NCBI GenBank assembly: GCA_015039365.1
Contig: WION01000302.1
Location: 1-62,753, forward strand
Source of the DNA: Amanita rubescens
Lineage: Eukaryota > Basidiomycota > Agaricomycetes > Agaricales > Amanitaceae
DNA length: 62,753 bases
Direction: 5' to 3'
Part shown: positions 33,720 to 45,567 of the stretch, piece after piece
Position numbering within the stretch: the stretch's first letter is position 1
Layout of the letters: each line of letters opens with the position of its first letter
The notes under the pieces: model-generated
The model's database searches: none
What the model was told of the DNA's origin: nothing
The model's input: the letters and a program-made list of their open reading frames with translations, nothing else
Made by a program: the position numbers and the translations under genes

Positions 33720-35560
33720 GCTATGTAGGGCTTCGAGAAGGAACTAGGTCATGCGGGTCATCTTCCGTCCAGATATGTTCAGAAGCATGGCCACGCATTA
33801 TTTCATCTGACCCCAAAAATTTCCACTTCCCATGCACTATATTGTCGGTACGGACCGCTGCATAAGGGTCGCGACGTCGTGATGGTTTTCCCATATTTGT
33901 CATTTCCTCGTCGATTATCGCCTATCTGCGATCGCCTTCCCTGCAATATATACCTTTATCCGGTCCATCTTATTAAGAATTTGCCGATAGAAATACAGGA
34001 TCGAACCCTGACATGACTCGGATGACTCCACAGAAGAGTGTTTGGTGACCTTCAGATGATGCGTGTTATAGCAAAATCTGCGAATTACTAAAGGGTCAGG
34101 AAAGGATATATATATAATAAGATGAGAGGGCCATTCATGTCGGTGACCCACGCGAGCAAAGCTCCTGTGGGACAAGACTAAACAACACTCATCCAGTGCT
34201 TCAAGCAGTGTTCTCGAGCACTCACCTCGTTAGATGGCTCCGAAAGGTGCCAACTTCTTCGGCATCCTCCGGTGGAAGTGTCTATCCACGAGGCCGTCAA
34301 ATCGGCTCATCATTTTCAATGTAACTATTTGAATACTACCATCCAGATGTGTTCAGAAGCTTGGACACGGGCGCGGTGCCAGAACCTGTTGTCAGCTCCG
34401 GCTATCGCCGACTTATCCGTGCCCAATTGGTAAGCCACGGCCCTGCCGCGCTTGCTCGTCGTGTGATCAAGCATCTGCACAAGAATCTCCAACCACGATG
34501 CCGTACATTCCGCCCACCTGGCATGGACCTCGCTTACCTCCCCACAGCTCGTTCGCAGCGTTCTCATAAGCCAAGGTTGGTGTAAATGGAGGTAGGGCAA
34601 TGGGTGTTGGGTGGCGGCCATCATAGAAATGTGGTCCGAACACCGTTGTACTCACTACCGCCTGCCGCACCCCGATCGCCACATCTCCACCGCCTCTCCA
34701 CCGCCTCCTCACCAATTCCTCTCCCGCATGTCCTCATACGAAACATCGCCACCACCGTGCCTCTTGCACCCTCAAACGGCCTCCCACGAGGCTATATCAC
34801 GCTGCCAGCATCTCTCATCCGGCCCCAACGAGGCCGTTCCAGCCGCCGCCTCCTCTCGCTCGCCCAAATGGCCTCCAGGCCGTACCAGCGTCCATGCTAT
34901 TGTCGTTACTCGACCTGCGCATTGGTTGTCTACATTACACGTGATCACTGACTATCATGGCCGCGGGGAACTCTCAACGCTGGCCGTCTCTCAGAGCTTC
35001 TCTTCTCCTCAGTATGCCTCCATGTCCTCCTCCTGCACCCCTTTTTTTGCAATATCGCTGACTTTCTCACCAGAATCTGCTCGGACTTCAGCGCGAGCTA
35101 CCAGTTCTCACGCTGTACCTTCACCTTGTTTCAGACCCACTCTTTCCATTACTGGGGCTTTGACGTGAACATTAGTTTACTTGTGAGGTGTGGGCACTGC
35201 TCCCGTGGCAGGTCCGAGGCCTACCTATGAAATACCTGAATATTATGGCTCGTTCGCGCGATCTTACGTTTCTCATGGGTTTGCTACTGTGTACCTACTT
35301 ACAGCCCACGCGGCTCGTCTCAACGCCTGCCGCTCTGGCTAAAGCATTTTCACCCTCGTCTCCCTATACCGTCCCTGTCAAGTGACCCCCCCCCTTTCTA
35401 AATGCCGCACCCGGCTGGCCACTTCCTCAAGTTGTGATTTGCTCAGTTCCTCGGTCAATGATGAACTCTGCACAATCATTTCTGTAATTTCGAAAGGGCG
35501 ATGCTACGAATACAAATAACAGGAATAGCGATCGCTACATTGATGATGGTTGCTTATAAG
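33720..35560. other. no gene recognised between the nucleotidyltransferase and the coiled-coil gene
   Basis: Open frames at 34,586-35,168 (plus) are rich in Pro, Ser and Arg in more than one frame, as expected of C-rich DNA rather than a protein. Two short minus frames (33,721-33,903 and 34,325-34,624) share the peptide ASEHIW, a small local duplication. I cannot support a gene. Confidence 0.4.
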
Positions 35561-35568
35561 TAACAGGT

Positions 35569-37385
35569 TTAATCAAAGCGCTGAGTAACGGCGCCAAGGA
35601 TAGTGGGATAAACCTGTCCTTTAGTTGGGGTCAGGCTCATCGAACCTTTGACCCTGTCCCACTTGACGTTCTCGAACTTGGTCTCAACACATTCCGTCAA
35701 GTCACCACTCGCTCCAGCAGAAACACGGAATCCGAAAATGCTCATACGCCCGCCAGTTGTCTTGACCTCCTCGTAAATCTTGTTCACTTCTTCTTTAATG
35801 CTGGGCGCGAAATCGACTTTTAACTCGACATCATATCCAACAAGAACGGATACTATTCTAGCGAACTTGGAGCTGAGGACATCCGGTGCATCCAGAAGAA
35901 GATCTGGGAACAAATCCTTGACATTGGGGACATCCCTAGCGGGGTTCAAGTTTGTTATCGGATTCGGAATTAACGCTCAAAGATCTCACCATTCACCACC
36001 TCGGATGTCGAATTTCTGGATGCCAATCATGGCGAGCTGAAGAGAAATGTCGTCCTCTCGACCTTTGGTTTTCAATGTGCGCGATTCCCACTTGCCGTTG
36101 ACATGAACCTCCGCAGAAAAGAATGGCCTGATGTTGCTTCCTCCACGAACTTCTTTAAAACCGTAATCCTCCCACTTCGTGTTCCGTCCTTGCTTGATAT
36201 CAATCGTAATGACCTGGTCTCGCGTCGCGCCCTGTTTCGACTTGATGATCCACGCTTGTACCGTGCTGACATAATTTGCGATAGTGTACGCTGGCACGCG
36301 GACGGTTGACTGCGCGATGAGCTGCTCTAGAGCTTTCTTTCCATTATTGGCGTCATTGATCACATTGGCAATCAAGCCTTGATTATCAACCAAACCATTT
36401 TGGTTATAGCTAATGGTCGGGTTATTAAAGATGGTCTTGATGATATTGTGAACAGGCTTACCCCGGCATGGCGCTGGTACCAAGTGCGATCGAAATGTAT
36501 GTTAAGCGACGGGCGGCATTAGGGTAACGTTTCATCAATTCATCACGCTTGGCTCGCGCGGCTTCGCGTTTTTTCTCAGCATCGAGAAGGCGTTTGGCCT
36601 CCCATTTTTTAAAGGTCATGGAGCCCTCTTTTAATTCGTCGTATCGTTCCTGCGTCGTATCCTTTTCGAGTTGGTCGTATTCTTCTTCCGCGGCGTTGGC
36701 TTCATCCAGTGCCTTTTTCACATTTTCATGTCTCACGGAACCGTAACGGTCCATCGCATCCACGTACTTGTATTGCATGTCTTTGCGGTTTTTGTCGGCT
36801 TCTGCAAGGAGCTCGTGCTTCCATTCATTAAAGGGTGGGTGCCGTAGGTCTAAGTCCTCTTTTAATTTGTCGTATTGTTCCTCCGTCGTATACTTTTCGA
36901 CTCTGTCATATTCATTTTCCGCAGCCTTGGCTTCATCCAGTGCCTCTTTCACACTGTTGACCTGCTCTTGGGAAGGCTCTTGTGTCTAAATAAGGCTATC
37001 AGGCTATCGAGTCATCGAGAAAATATTCATGCCTCACGGGTTTGTTCCAAGCGATGTAACTGGGAATAAAAGGAGACGATGAGTAAGGGTCAGATCTGAA
37101 GGTGAAAAGTGCGCACTTGAGCAGTTCTCGAATGTAGCTTCCGGCCGAAACGCCAGTGTAGATGGGATTGTCAGAGTACTGAAGACCATCGGCAAACTTG
37201 TAGATGAGATAGTTGGTCATTTGCGGATAAATGAGATCGCCAGCGGCTATTCCACGCTGAGTGACTGGGCTGGTGAGGATGGACCCATGCTGGCCAATGT
37301 CGAGTTGAAATTTTGTTTTGATAGCATTCGCATAAGCACGCGCGAAGATGGCGTCGGTCTCAGAAATAGGCGTGTCGCCGGACAT
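35569..37385 (-). CDS. unrecognised cytosolic protein with central coiled coil
   Basis: I do not recognise this family. Exons read: ATG at 37385 to about 37,040; about 36,987 to 36,520; about 36,465 to 35,993; 35,950 to 35,569. An extra 57 nt in-frame intron (GTGCGC to CCCAG) probably lies near 37,065-37,120. The product is about 520 residues. The N-terminal part contains YPQMTNYLIYKFADGLQYS. The middle has two repeats of a charged helix of about 60 residues (KEALDEAKAAENEYD and KKALDEANAAEEEYD). A beta-rich C-terminal region ends with RMSIFGFRVSAGASG. No signal peptide or clear transmembrane segment. TATA-like TATAAAT at 37,464-37,470. It lies between the nucleotidyltransferase and 2H genes on the same strand, so an effector or adaptor role is possible but unproven. 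Confidence 0.65.
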
Positions 37386-37639
37386 GTTGAGATGAGAATG
37401 ATAAAAAGCAGTGTACTTGAGCTGAAGTGCTATTGGCTGACCCAAAAGTGAAGAGAGCGCACATTTATATCCAATTAGGCTCGTTACCAGTCACCAGCCG
37501 CTCGAACTCTATTGGGTCTGACATATACAGATCAGATGACCAGAATCGTTATCTTGTACCCAAGCAAAGTAAATTAATTCCCGATTTCCAGCTTCTGAAA
37601 TTCGGAACGCGGTTCTTACGGACACTGGGAAATCGCATC

Positions 37640-38180
37640 AGGTGTTGACTTTTTAAAAATAAGTTTGACACGATGAATGACAGGATAACGATAGACCTGC
37701 AGGGTAGATCAATGAGAAGCGCAGCTTGAGAAAACGCTGAACGACAGTTAAGTATTGCTAGATCATTTAGACAGACCCGGGCCACGACTATCGACGAATC
37801 CGACGATGTCCGCGCACTCCATGCTTCTCGTGTTTCTTTATAGAATCGAACGGTGGGGTATGCGACGCACACGTTTGATGAGCTATCGTTAAGAGCAATC
37901 AGGTGAGATAGTGCCGCTGACATTTGCGTGGTTTTGGGTTCTGATGAAGATAGATCGGGGAAATCGTATGACCTCATCTCCAGACCTCCTAGGTCCCCTT
38001 CCTTGTCGATAAGAGGTACAAGTCCACCAGACATCCGCATCAAATGATCAGTCCTGGATCTCCTGGACCGCTTTCAGTTCATCCTGTGATGACGTGGGGT
38101 TACAGGTAGTGAATGGGAATGTTGCTAGAAGTTTGTTGAATTCTGCTGTGTTCGTCATTGTTCAATTCAGAGTCAGACTA
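37640..38180 (-). other. possible small gene or spacer, unresolved
   Basis: A 164-codon frame (37,549-38,043) and a 36-codon ATG-initiated frame starting near 38,158 (MTNTAEFNKLLATFPF) lie on the same strand as their neighbours. I found neither a convincing splice joining them nor a domain. Recorded because the location is between two genes of possible common function. Confidence 0.2.
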
Positions 38181-38392
38181 GTGGAATGATCAAACTCGGA
38201 TTGCGCCCGTGAGCCTGGGAAACCTGATGCTGAACCTGGTTGGAGTTGGTGGTAAGGTTATGGTGTCCTTGGCGTCGCTACACGCCTCTGCTTTGCCGGA
38301 GTTGCTGGAAGAAGGCTAGATCGAAGTATGCATAATGCAGATGAATCGATGACGCCTTTCAACACCGATTCAACATGTGCCTTATTTGTACC

Positions 38393-39114
38393 CTACTCCA
38401 CTTTCATAAGCGATACCGCGCCGTCGCTGCCAGCGTAGCCCTTCTTCCACAGCTCTATCTGTTGCACCTCATACTCCCCGAACCCGTCTGTGGGGACTTT
38501 ATCGGATGCGACGGTCTGAATGTCGGCGTATGAGTACTGTGTTTGAGGGACTGTTTTTATAACAGTACAGTGTATCTGCTATCGATCAGCCAAGAGATGC
38601 GATACGTTACGAGAGCGGGCTTGCCTTGAGAGGTCATTCAGGTGGTACGATGTACCCTGCCTCGATGAATACTTTGTGGATGAGTTCTGTGGGGGGGTTG
38701 GTTGGTCGGCGCTGTAAACAAGCTGGAACTCACCGCAGACGGCCTTGAGCCGTTTTCCATCGTCATCGTCAGGGGTACCGATGACGAGCACTTGAGTCGC
38801 TTCTTGGTCTTGTTTCAGAATTTCCAGCGAGTTGAGTTTGACCTTGACTGAGTTTTTGCCCTGAAGCAAGTCAGCAATGGATGGCTGGAGAGCCTGCAGC
38901 AGATCGAGGGCTGTTTCGACCGTCTTTGCGCCGCTTCCGCCAAGCGTCATGATGCCGAGAGTGATATGGAGTTTGTTCGGGGCCATGAAGATGGATTCGT
39001 CCACGCCCGCGACTTTGGCTTCGAGCAGGTCCTTTTGGAATTTGGCGACGCGGGTGCGCAGCGCCTTGTTCGCATTGAGAGGCAGTGCGAGGACTAGACA
39101 GACGTGTGAGTAGG
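38393..39114 (-). pseudogene. AKAP7-like 2H phosphoesterase with one in-frame stop
   Basis: 2H enzymes use two H-x-T motifs to cleave 2',3'-cyclic phosphates or 2',5'-linked oligonucleotides. Exon 39114 to about 38,735 gives LVLALPLN, then NKLHITLGIMTL (first H-x-T). After an intron (GTGAGT to CCACAG) the next exon gives ELIHKVFIEAGYIVPPE, a TGA at 38636-38634, then PLK. A 49 bp GC-AG intron (38624-38576) leads to IHCTVIKT (second H-x-T), YSYADIQT and the family's GFGEYEVQQIELWKKG end; stop at 38395-38393. Frame is continuous across the TGA, where relatives typically have Arg, so CGA to TGA is the simplest explanation. The first exon upstream of the acceptor at 39,115 is not resolved; a TATA-like box lies at about 39,370-39,380. 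Closest named relative: the central domain of animal AKAP7, a 2',5'-phosphodiesterase. Confidence 0.75.
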
Positions 39115-39445
39115 CTGAAACAAGATAGGTGAGACGCACAGTGAGTAAAGGACATAGAGTATATCGATGTCGTTGATCAGTGATAGCACTGGTAAGGACG
39201 TGACCAGTTGAAATAATAAGATACGACCACTTGAGGGTATGCCAAAGCCCAAAATATATCATTGTTATTGACGAGTGCAACCAAGATTCCTCCTGAGAGC
39301 CAGCGCGGTAGCCAACTTATCACTGTTTGTGAACTACTGATACAATTAAATCGTTTCATTCAAATCGCAACTTTATAAATATTGGCCATGGGTGTCTACC
39401 GCGATTTTAACGCTATCTTTACAACACAAGTCAGCAGGCAACAGT

Positions 39446-41362
39446 CTAAGGATGACTCCAGTAAACACCTTCGACAGTTTCACCACAATACTTAGATTCC
39501 GTCTGGTCAATTGATAGGCAATGATTATTTGCGCCATTCGCCATCGACCGTCTCGTTTCCATGTCGCTCATAGGTAGCACATGCTGTGGATGGCATGCTT
39601 CTAAGCGGGATACGTGCGACTCACTTCCACGTAAGCTATTCCTCGCGTTCAACCTGCGTGGTTTGTCAAGCACGGATAGAGTATGACTCGAACAGGACTG
39701 ACATGGCGAGGTAACTGTTAACATACACTACAAAATTGTTTTCAGAATTCCAAACATAAGTCAAGCTTCTTACATTTTGAAACCATGAAGAGCTGTCCCA
39801 AGAAAATGAGGTTGTTTGGCATAATGATAAACTTTTAACTGCTTGTGGGTTTACGTATGCGATAACAGGTAAAGACAAATGATCACCGTGATCAAGGCGG
39901 ATAGCGAGCAGATACTAGAATTCACATCAGAAACCCTCCAGACGTGACATAGCAACACATGTTGCATACCTCGTTAAAGTCCCAGAAATGACGACGTAAC
40001 GCATGATAACCCAAACCTTGGACTTCATCCTGAGAGCGTGCAGAATTTTAGGATACCAAATAGAAAGCAAGCAAACACACTCACTCTGCCTCTGCTATAC
40101 TTGTCCTGCAGGTAGATAACAAATGACATACCGCAGTCGCTATCATGAAGTCGAGGAACGTGGACACGGAAAGCGATGAGTAAATTGCCCACTATCAGCG
40201 ACATCAGCAGCCGGAGCAGTTTCACATCGCATGGGGATGAGGACATACACTGTATCGTTCTATTTGCAAAGACGAATTTGAGCGATATCTGTTTGTTATA
40301 TGTCACTTGCCCTGCAAAGGGAAGCTTTTGACACGCCACTTACAACCCGACTGAAAGAACTAGAGCAAGCAGGTCGGAACTGTAAATAGAGCAGGAGGTT
40401 CAACGTACGGATTCCGACAACTGAAAAGGGAAGGTGAGCGGACCCGACACGCATATAACTCTGAGAGTAACTTGCCATATCCAGCCGCGAGAACCATGCT
40501 CTAGCAGAGGAACCATCAGCAAAATCTACGTACCCTCCCAATTAGACTCACTATGGTTCGTGGCCAAACCTTGTGGTCAAGACTTAAGCTCACTTAATAG
40601 AGGATACGTTTGACATGTGGATGAAATGAATCCCAACGCCTTACGTTTCCAAACTCGTGCAGTGTAGAGACTAGGAGTGAAATAAACAGATATCATTGAA
40701 GTTAACAGAAACCAGAACGCACGTTTGCACAATAAGGACTCCGAAAATCTAATAATTATGTGTTGAACAGTGCCCAGCTCATAGGGTAGAAGTAAACTCA
40801 CGTGCACAATGCTCTGCAACTGGAAACGGACCCAAGTTAGTACACATAGAACGATAGGTAAACCATCGAAACTTACTTTGACCATCCTATGAGTACGAAT
40901 TTATCTGTGAGTTGAAGGTGCAGTACAAATTACGCACCAAGTTTCCGCTAGCAAAGCCGAATAGTCGCCGAACGAATCAATTAAGTAATGCCAGAGGGCA
41001 ACGACGGTAAGTGCCATATGAAGCGAGTCCATAATCCTATTGCCACTTCAATTTCCGAGTCATTTCGAATATCTAGTTTTCATACCAAAGAAGAATGACC
41101 TTGTTGCGACAATGGTCAGACAGTCCGGTGTCAAAAACTTCCTTACTTACCGTGAATTTCATCCTAAATCCATCCCGTCGATAATTGCTAAAATATAAGT
41201 ATATCTGGATATTAGTGCACCCGTAGAGCCTGCTCGATGGTCGTTCAGCGCACTCTCAACTCGGGTAACGATCAATTCGCACATGGCTGTTCCCAGTCCA
41301 CCTAGGAATGTTGCGCCCTCAGTCGCTCCCAGCTTTGGTAGATAAGTAGGCGCCGTTGCCAT
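39446..41362 (-). CDS. DUF6534-like multi-pass membrane protein
   Basis: Many small exons are needed. ATG 41362 gives APTYLPKLGATEGATFLGG. Later exons give NYRRDGFRMKFT (about 41,160), MDSLHMALTVVALWHYLID (about 41,010), WMVKLQSIVH, IFGVLIVQT and LYTARVWK (40,900-40,630). Then come GTLTSICSLSALITVIICL (about 39,900), NNLIFLGQLFMVSK (about 39,790), YVNSYLAM and LNARNSLRGSESHVS to the stop at 39446. Order and spacing match basidiomycete DUF6534 proteins, which have seven membrane segments and unknown function. Exons between about 40,560 and 40,000 are unresolved, and a frame change near 40,170 could be a missed splice or real damage. The soluble tail after LNAR is about 60 residues. Confidence 0.65.
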
Positions 41363-41957
41363 CCCAACGTCGCTTCAAGAGATCGATGAATTGACGGGTT
41401 GATAGACAGCAAGATGCCCTGAAAAGCGTCGTGGCCTAGCAAGCTAGGTACTGGAGTAGAGAGGCGCGCTATGTCCGAGGTATATTTTAATGTCTGGAAA
41501 ATTTCCGATCAGACCGAGGGGGGAAGAAGAAACAGTATCTGCCCAGGCATCATGACCTACTGGGACGACAAACACCTAAGCATACCTTTAATGCACCGTG
41601 TCTGACGAGGAGAATTTGATTGACTTGCGCGTTTCATTATCCAAGGAGGATGAGAATGGGAAGCTCCCATGTTTCACTCATCTTTTGCTGCGCACGACTG
41701 TAGGATATTGATAGGTCTGCGCCTACGAGTGACCGGTGTCTGAGAATCCGGATGGATGCCGTGGGCATTGTGTTTCGTAGCGAGGGAAGTGGTTCCATGA
41801 TACATGTTACATCGCAACTGAACGACTCAATGAAAAACACCTCGTCATGTGAGTACTGTCCAATTGGCATGTCGAGAATTTCTATTTCATAGTTTATTTA
41901 GAGGACGTTGATGTTTTTAGGGTACATACCTACGCTTGAACACAGACCGAATGATAG

Positions 41958-42088
41958 TTTATTCCGAGAGGTTCTACTGCGAACGCATTGACACTATATG
42001 CGGCGAGATGGAGAGGGGTATTATCTTTCTGGTCAGTAGATCGCGTGTTGGATTGATGGAACAGCAAGGCGTTCATCGCATAATGATA
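41958..42088 (-). pseudogene. ankyrin-repeat relic of an NLR gene
   Basis: One frame reads AMNALLFHQSNT followed by DNTPLHLAAYSVNAFAVE. This matches the NLR2 stretch AMKILLVHGADV and GNTPLHLAANSVNAFAVE around 55,450-55,555. No other NLR exon is nearby, so this is an isolated fragment. Confidence 0.6.
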
Positions 42089-42189
42089 GGCATCTGCACT
42101 TTTTTCTTGGCATTCGGGATGACTCTGCTGATTACATATCTAGGGGCAACGGCTGCAATATGAAGAGGCGTTTGGCGCGAAAAATCTCG

Positions 42190-42460
42190 ATCATGAGGAC
42201 TCAAGACATGCCACTATTCTAACGCCGCTATCAAAAAGGGTGGCCAGACTCAACCTTCTTGACTACATCACCGAGAGCGACGGCTGGTGCATGTTGTAGT
42301 CTTACGTACTTTGTCCATGTTTGTCGTTCGTGAAATTACTATTGCTAAATGACTATGCATATGTCCGATTAAAACTTGAATGCTTTGTGCCATGTTCATG
42401 CGCGGTCTTCAAACCGTGACTAAAACAGCCTCAACAGGATCGCTTGGCAGAGCCTTCCCT
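42190..42460 (+). pseudogene. 3' relic of a secreted-protein gene
   Basis: The end of exon 4 (CHYSNAAIKKGGQTQP-like) is followed by a small deletion that shifts the frame, then by the 3' flank common to copies 10 and 11. The upstream exons are absent. It lies directly beside the ankyrin relic, marking a recombination scar. Confidence 0.65.
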
Positions 42461-43690
42461 CAGTTGCCAACCTGCATTCGTTTTGCAACGTTAACAATCG
42501 ACGTTGCTAGGGAATCTGGTTGACGTACCTGATGGCTATCCCTACCCACTTGGAGATGTCTGCGTCGCCTACTAGCTCCAATCCCTGAAATTGTGAAACC
42601 GGAGCCGAATTGAATGTTGAGAAAGGGTGGAAACGGCAAGTTTTCTTTCTAGTTCCTTTCTGAGTTGAAGGGGGAACCCACCGGCGCCAACAAGGTTATT
42701 CTCCACGCCGCTGCTCAGCATAGAGGATAGAAGCGAAATGCGTGCTGCAGGCTTGTAGCTATTTTCCCATCGATCTGTAGTCTTCGGAGATTGTGACGAA
42801 GAATATCACCAGCGCAAGTGAGTCATTGAGTTTTCTTGTAACGGACTTGAGCACTTTCAGAGTCGTCACGAATCGCTATCGATCACATCGTCGTGTCGCA
42901 AACTCTTTTCTTCTTCTTCGCGCCCAGGCCTTCTCGCGAAGGCGTAGTGCCCTTATCTGGATTCTTATCCGATATATATTGTGTTGACATACAACAGTTA
43001 ACAATCTGGCGTGGAGTCGATGGAAGTGGAGCAACGCCTTGCCGGTTCAAGGATCCAGTCTGAGTCACGTCTGAATCTCAGAGCTGCTTCTTTCGAACCA
43101 TAGAGTCAGGGCTGGCGACCTGTACGTTGAATATTTAGAAGAGCCAGTCGAGTTGAGTAGATGCTTGACGTACCTTATGGTCATCCATCTCCTAACCCCG
43201 ACCCTCAACGATACTGCTTTTGGATGTAGGCGCCGACGCAGTGGCGCACTGTTGTGTCCAAGTCACCTACGAGGACGTGAAAGAGCGTAGCCTTGATGTT
43301 CTGTGGCAGTGGTGCCATTGTCGGTCGTTCCGCTGAGTACCATATGTGTTGTCAACATGACGGCTGTCTCGACTCTCGGATATTCTTCATACTGGACCAT
43401 CACGTCTATAAGAGAGAAATCGTTGCGGGCGTAGGATCGGGCGCCAGAAATCTCTGGGTCACGTGATGCAACAAAAATAGGCGTTCGCCGTTCTCAGACA
43501 CTACATCCGTACGCTCCGGGAATCCGCAAGAAGCCTCCTATACCAGGCATGGATTCAATGCACGGCAAGGCGCCAAGGAGCACTCGCAACGAGGCTACTG
43601 GTGCTATGTGTCCCGTAGTGACTGGGAGTGCGGTTTTTGACTCTGCAAAGTTCGTCCGCCCCCTGTTTTCCTTCATGTCCTTTTAATCTA
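42460..43690. other. no gene recognised
   Basis: Only short open frames. A segment near 42,630 resembles 21,630. No domain, repeat array or RNA gene seen. Confidence 0.35.
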
Positions 43691-43694
43691 TCGC

Positions 43695-45567
43695 ATAAGC
43701 AGCCCCACTACTTTGCTTGCGCTCCCCCACGATGTGCTCGAGCTAATTTTCCTCTATCTGGATGCAGAAGACGTCAGAAAGTGCACCCTTGTATCAATGC
43801 AAATTAACAGTTTCATACGTTCCTCGTTGATTCTTCGGTATCACTTGGCCTGTTATGCGGCAGGCGTCGTTGACAACCCGTATTGCACTCTGTCATTCGC
43901 GGAACGCTACGATGCTCTGATGAAGCGAGAAAAGGCGTGGTGCAGGTTTCAGCCAGCCTTTATAAAGACGTTCGATGATGCACATAAGCCATTTCCTATA
44001 TGCGACTTGACATCGGGCGTCTATCTGTACGGTGATAGCGAGGACCATTATTTGCACTATTGCTTCCTTCCATCCACACCTGATGATGTTCTACGATGGA
44101 TAACCATACCCAGTCACGCTCCAATCAAGAATTGGAATCGTCCCTGTGTGCATATCCATAAGGTGGGCATGGCCGTTGACGAACATGATCTCATGATCAA
44201 CGTCATCTCGTGCGTTCGTCAAAACCTGTTTTATGAATGACGCTTCTCACTTTAAACGCCAGGTCGACGAATGTCGATCAAAGACGCCCATATTCAATGT
44301 ACATGATTCTTCTCCAATTCTCCACTAGAGAATACCATCCGTTGGCTCACCGTCCACGAATCGATGTACAAGATTATGAAAGAGGTCAGGATGTTACGCT
44401 GGAAATCGCTGGCGACAACCTTGCTCTCCTAGTCGAAACTCACAGGATGGCCCAGCTATTCATCTTCGACTGGAAGACGGGCCACAAGCGGTTGGTACGC
44501 AGCTACGCTAATCCGTCTCCCTTTTCCTTCTGAAATATTTGCCTTTTTTACGATAGCAATATCAAACTTCGGAGAACGCCTACTCTAGTAGTCTTGCTTT
44601 CGTATCACCTGAAATTCTTATCGTACCCAACGTGATCCATGGCCAATACGAAGTTTGGAAGATCCCCAAGGAAGCAGATAGTGTCCCATATCAGGTGTTA
44701 GGTCTTTGTTTTCCTGTTATGTCTAAGGGATGTTCTATCTCCTCGCTTGATAGTTGCCGCGGTCGACCTAACCCACATAACGTGCTACGCGCTTCACCTA
44801 AACCATTCCACACTTCTGCGGACGAAACCATGATCATCACCATAGTCAATATCACCCTTTCCCCACCCAATCTGACCTGACATTCGTTCTTTTCATGCGC
44901 CGCCGATCTCTTCTAGAAAACATCACAAATCTCACAGAGACGGGCGCACCTCCCTCATTCGATCTCCAGCATCATTTCAATCAAGAGTTGATCGATTCTG
45001 GCGAATCTGGGACGTCATATTCTCTCTCCTTCAGCATGGACTTTCAGCCAGCCTCTAGCAGGTCTACCACTGGAGAGGTGTATAGCGTGAACTCAATTCC
45101 TTGGTCTGGATGGGGACCACCTATATCAAGGTGGCTCGACACTGGGGACAATATTGAAACCTGGATTACCACTTCCGCTGGACAAAGATGGGTTCGTCTT
45201 GAGCCTGTCGATGATAGTGATGAAAGATACCAAGTCAGCATCATTGACTTCAACCCTTATAACGTCCACAATCTTCAAGATAATCTGCCTGGAAAATTGG
45301 TTGTAGGACGAAAAAGAGACTACTTTGATCATCGTAATGTTTTTGCGGAAGAGATCAAGATGGGATTGGGCTGTACGATATACACAGCTCCCGAGGTGTA
45401 TGGTTATAACGCGTGGTTCATGGACGACGAGAATGTGTTAGGTTTAAAGGTATGTGCTAGGCGTGGCTTTGGGTCCTACTTATACTTACGGTTAGCAGAT
45501 GGTCAAGAGCCAGGATGACGACGGAATGGATGTGGTTGAAAAGATGACTGTATTCCATTTTGGCTGA
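43695..45567 (+). pseudogene. F-box protein gene with lost start codon and a frameshift
   Basis: The F-box is LALPHDVLELIFLYLDAEDV, near the N-terminus, followed by a long domain typical of basidiomycete F-box proteins. Introns: about 44,209-44,261 (GTGCGT to CCAG), about 44,494-44,561 (GTACGC to ATAG) and a last one (about 45,450-45,499) leading to a short end in FHFG and TGA at 45565-45567. Two defects: where the family start would be, the codon is ATA (43695-43697) before SSPTTLL, and no in-frame ATG lies near; and the frame changes once around 44,830-44,850, between DETMII and QYHPFPTQSDLTFVLFMRR. F-box proteins select substrates for SCF ubiquitin ligases. A missed upstream exon or sequence errors could rescue it. 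Confidence 0.65.

Noticed and set aside
34586..35168. Two overlapping plus-strand frames rich in Pro/Ser/Arg
   Set aside because: Open in several frames at once because of C-rich sequence; no splice sites, domain or start context.
44632..44880. Separate 82-codon gene
   Set aside because: It is an internal exon of the F-box gene; the downstream part continues after a one-base frame change.
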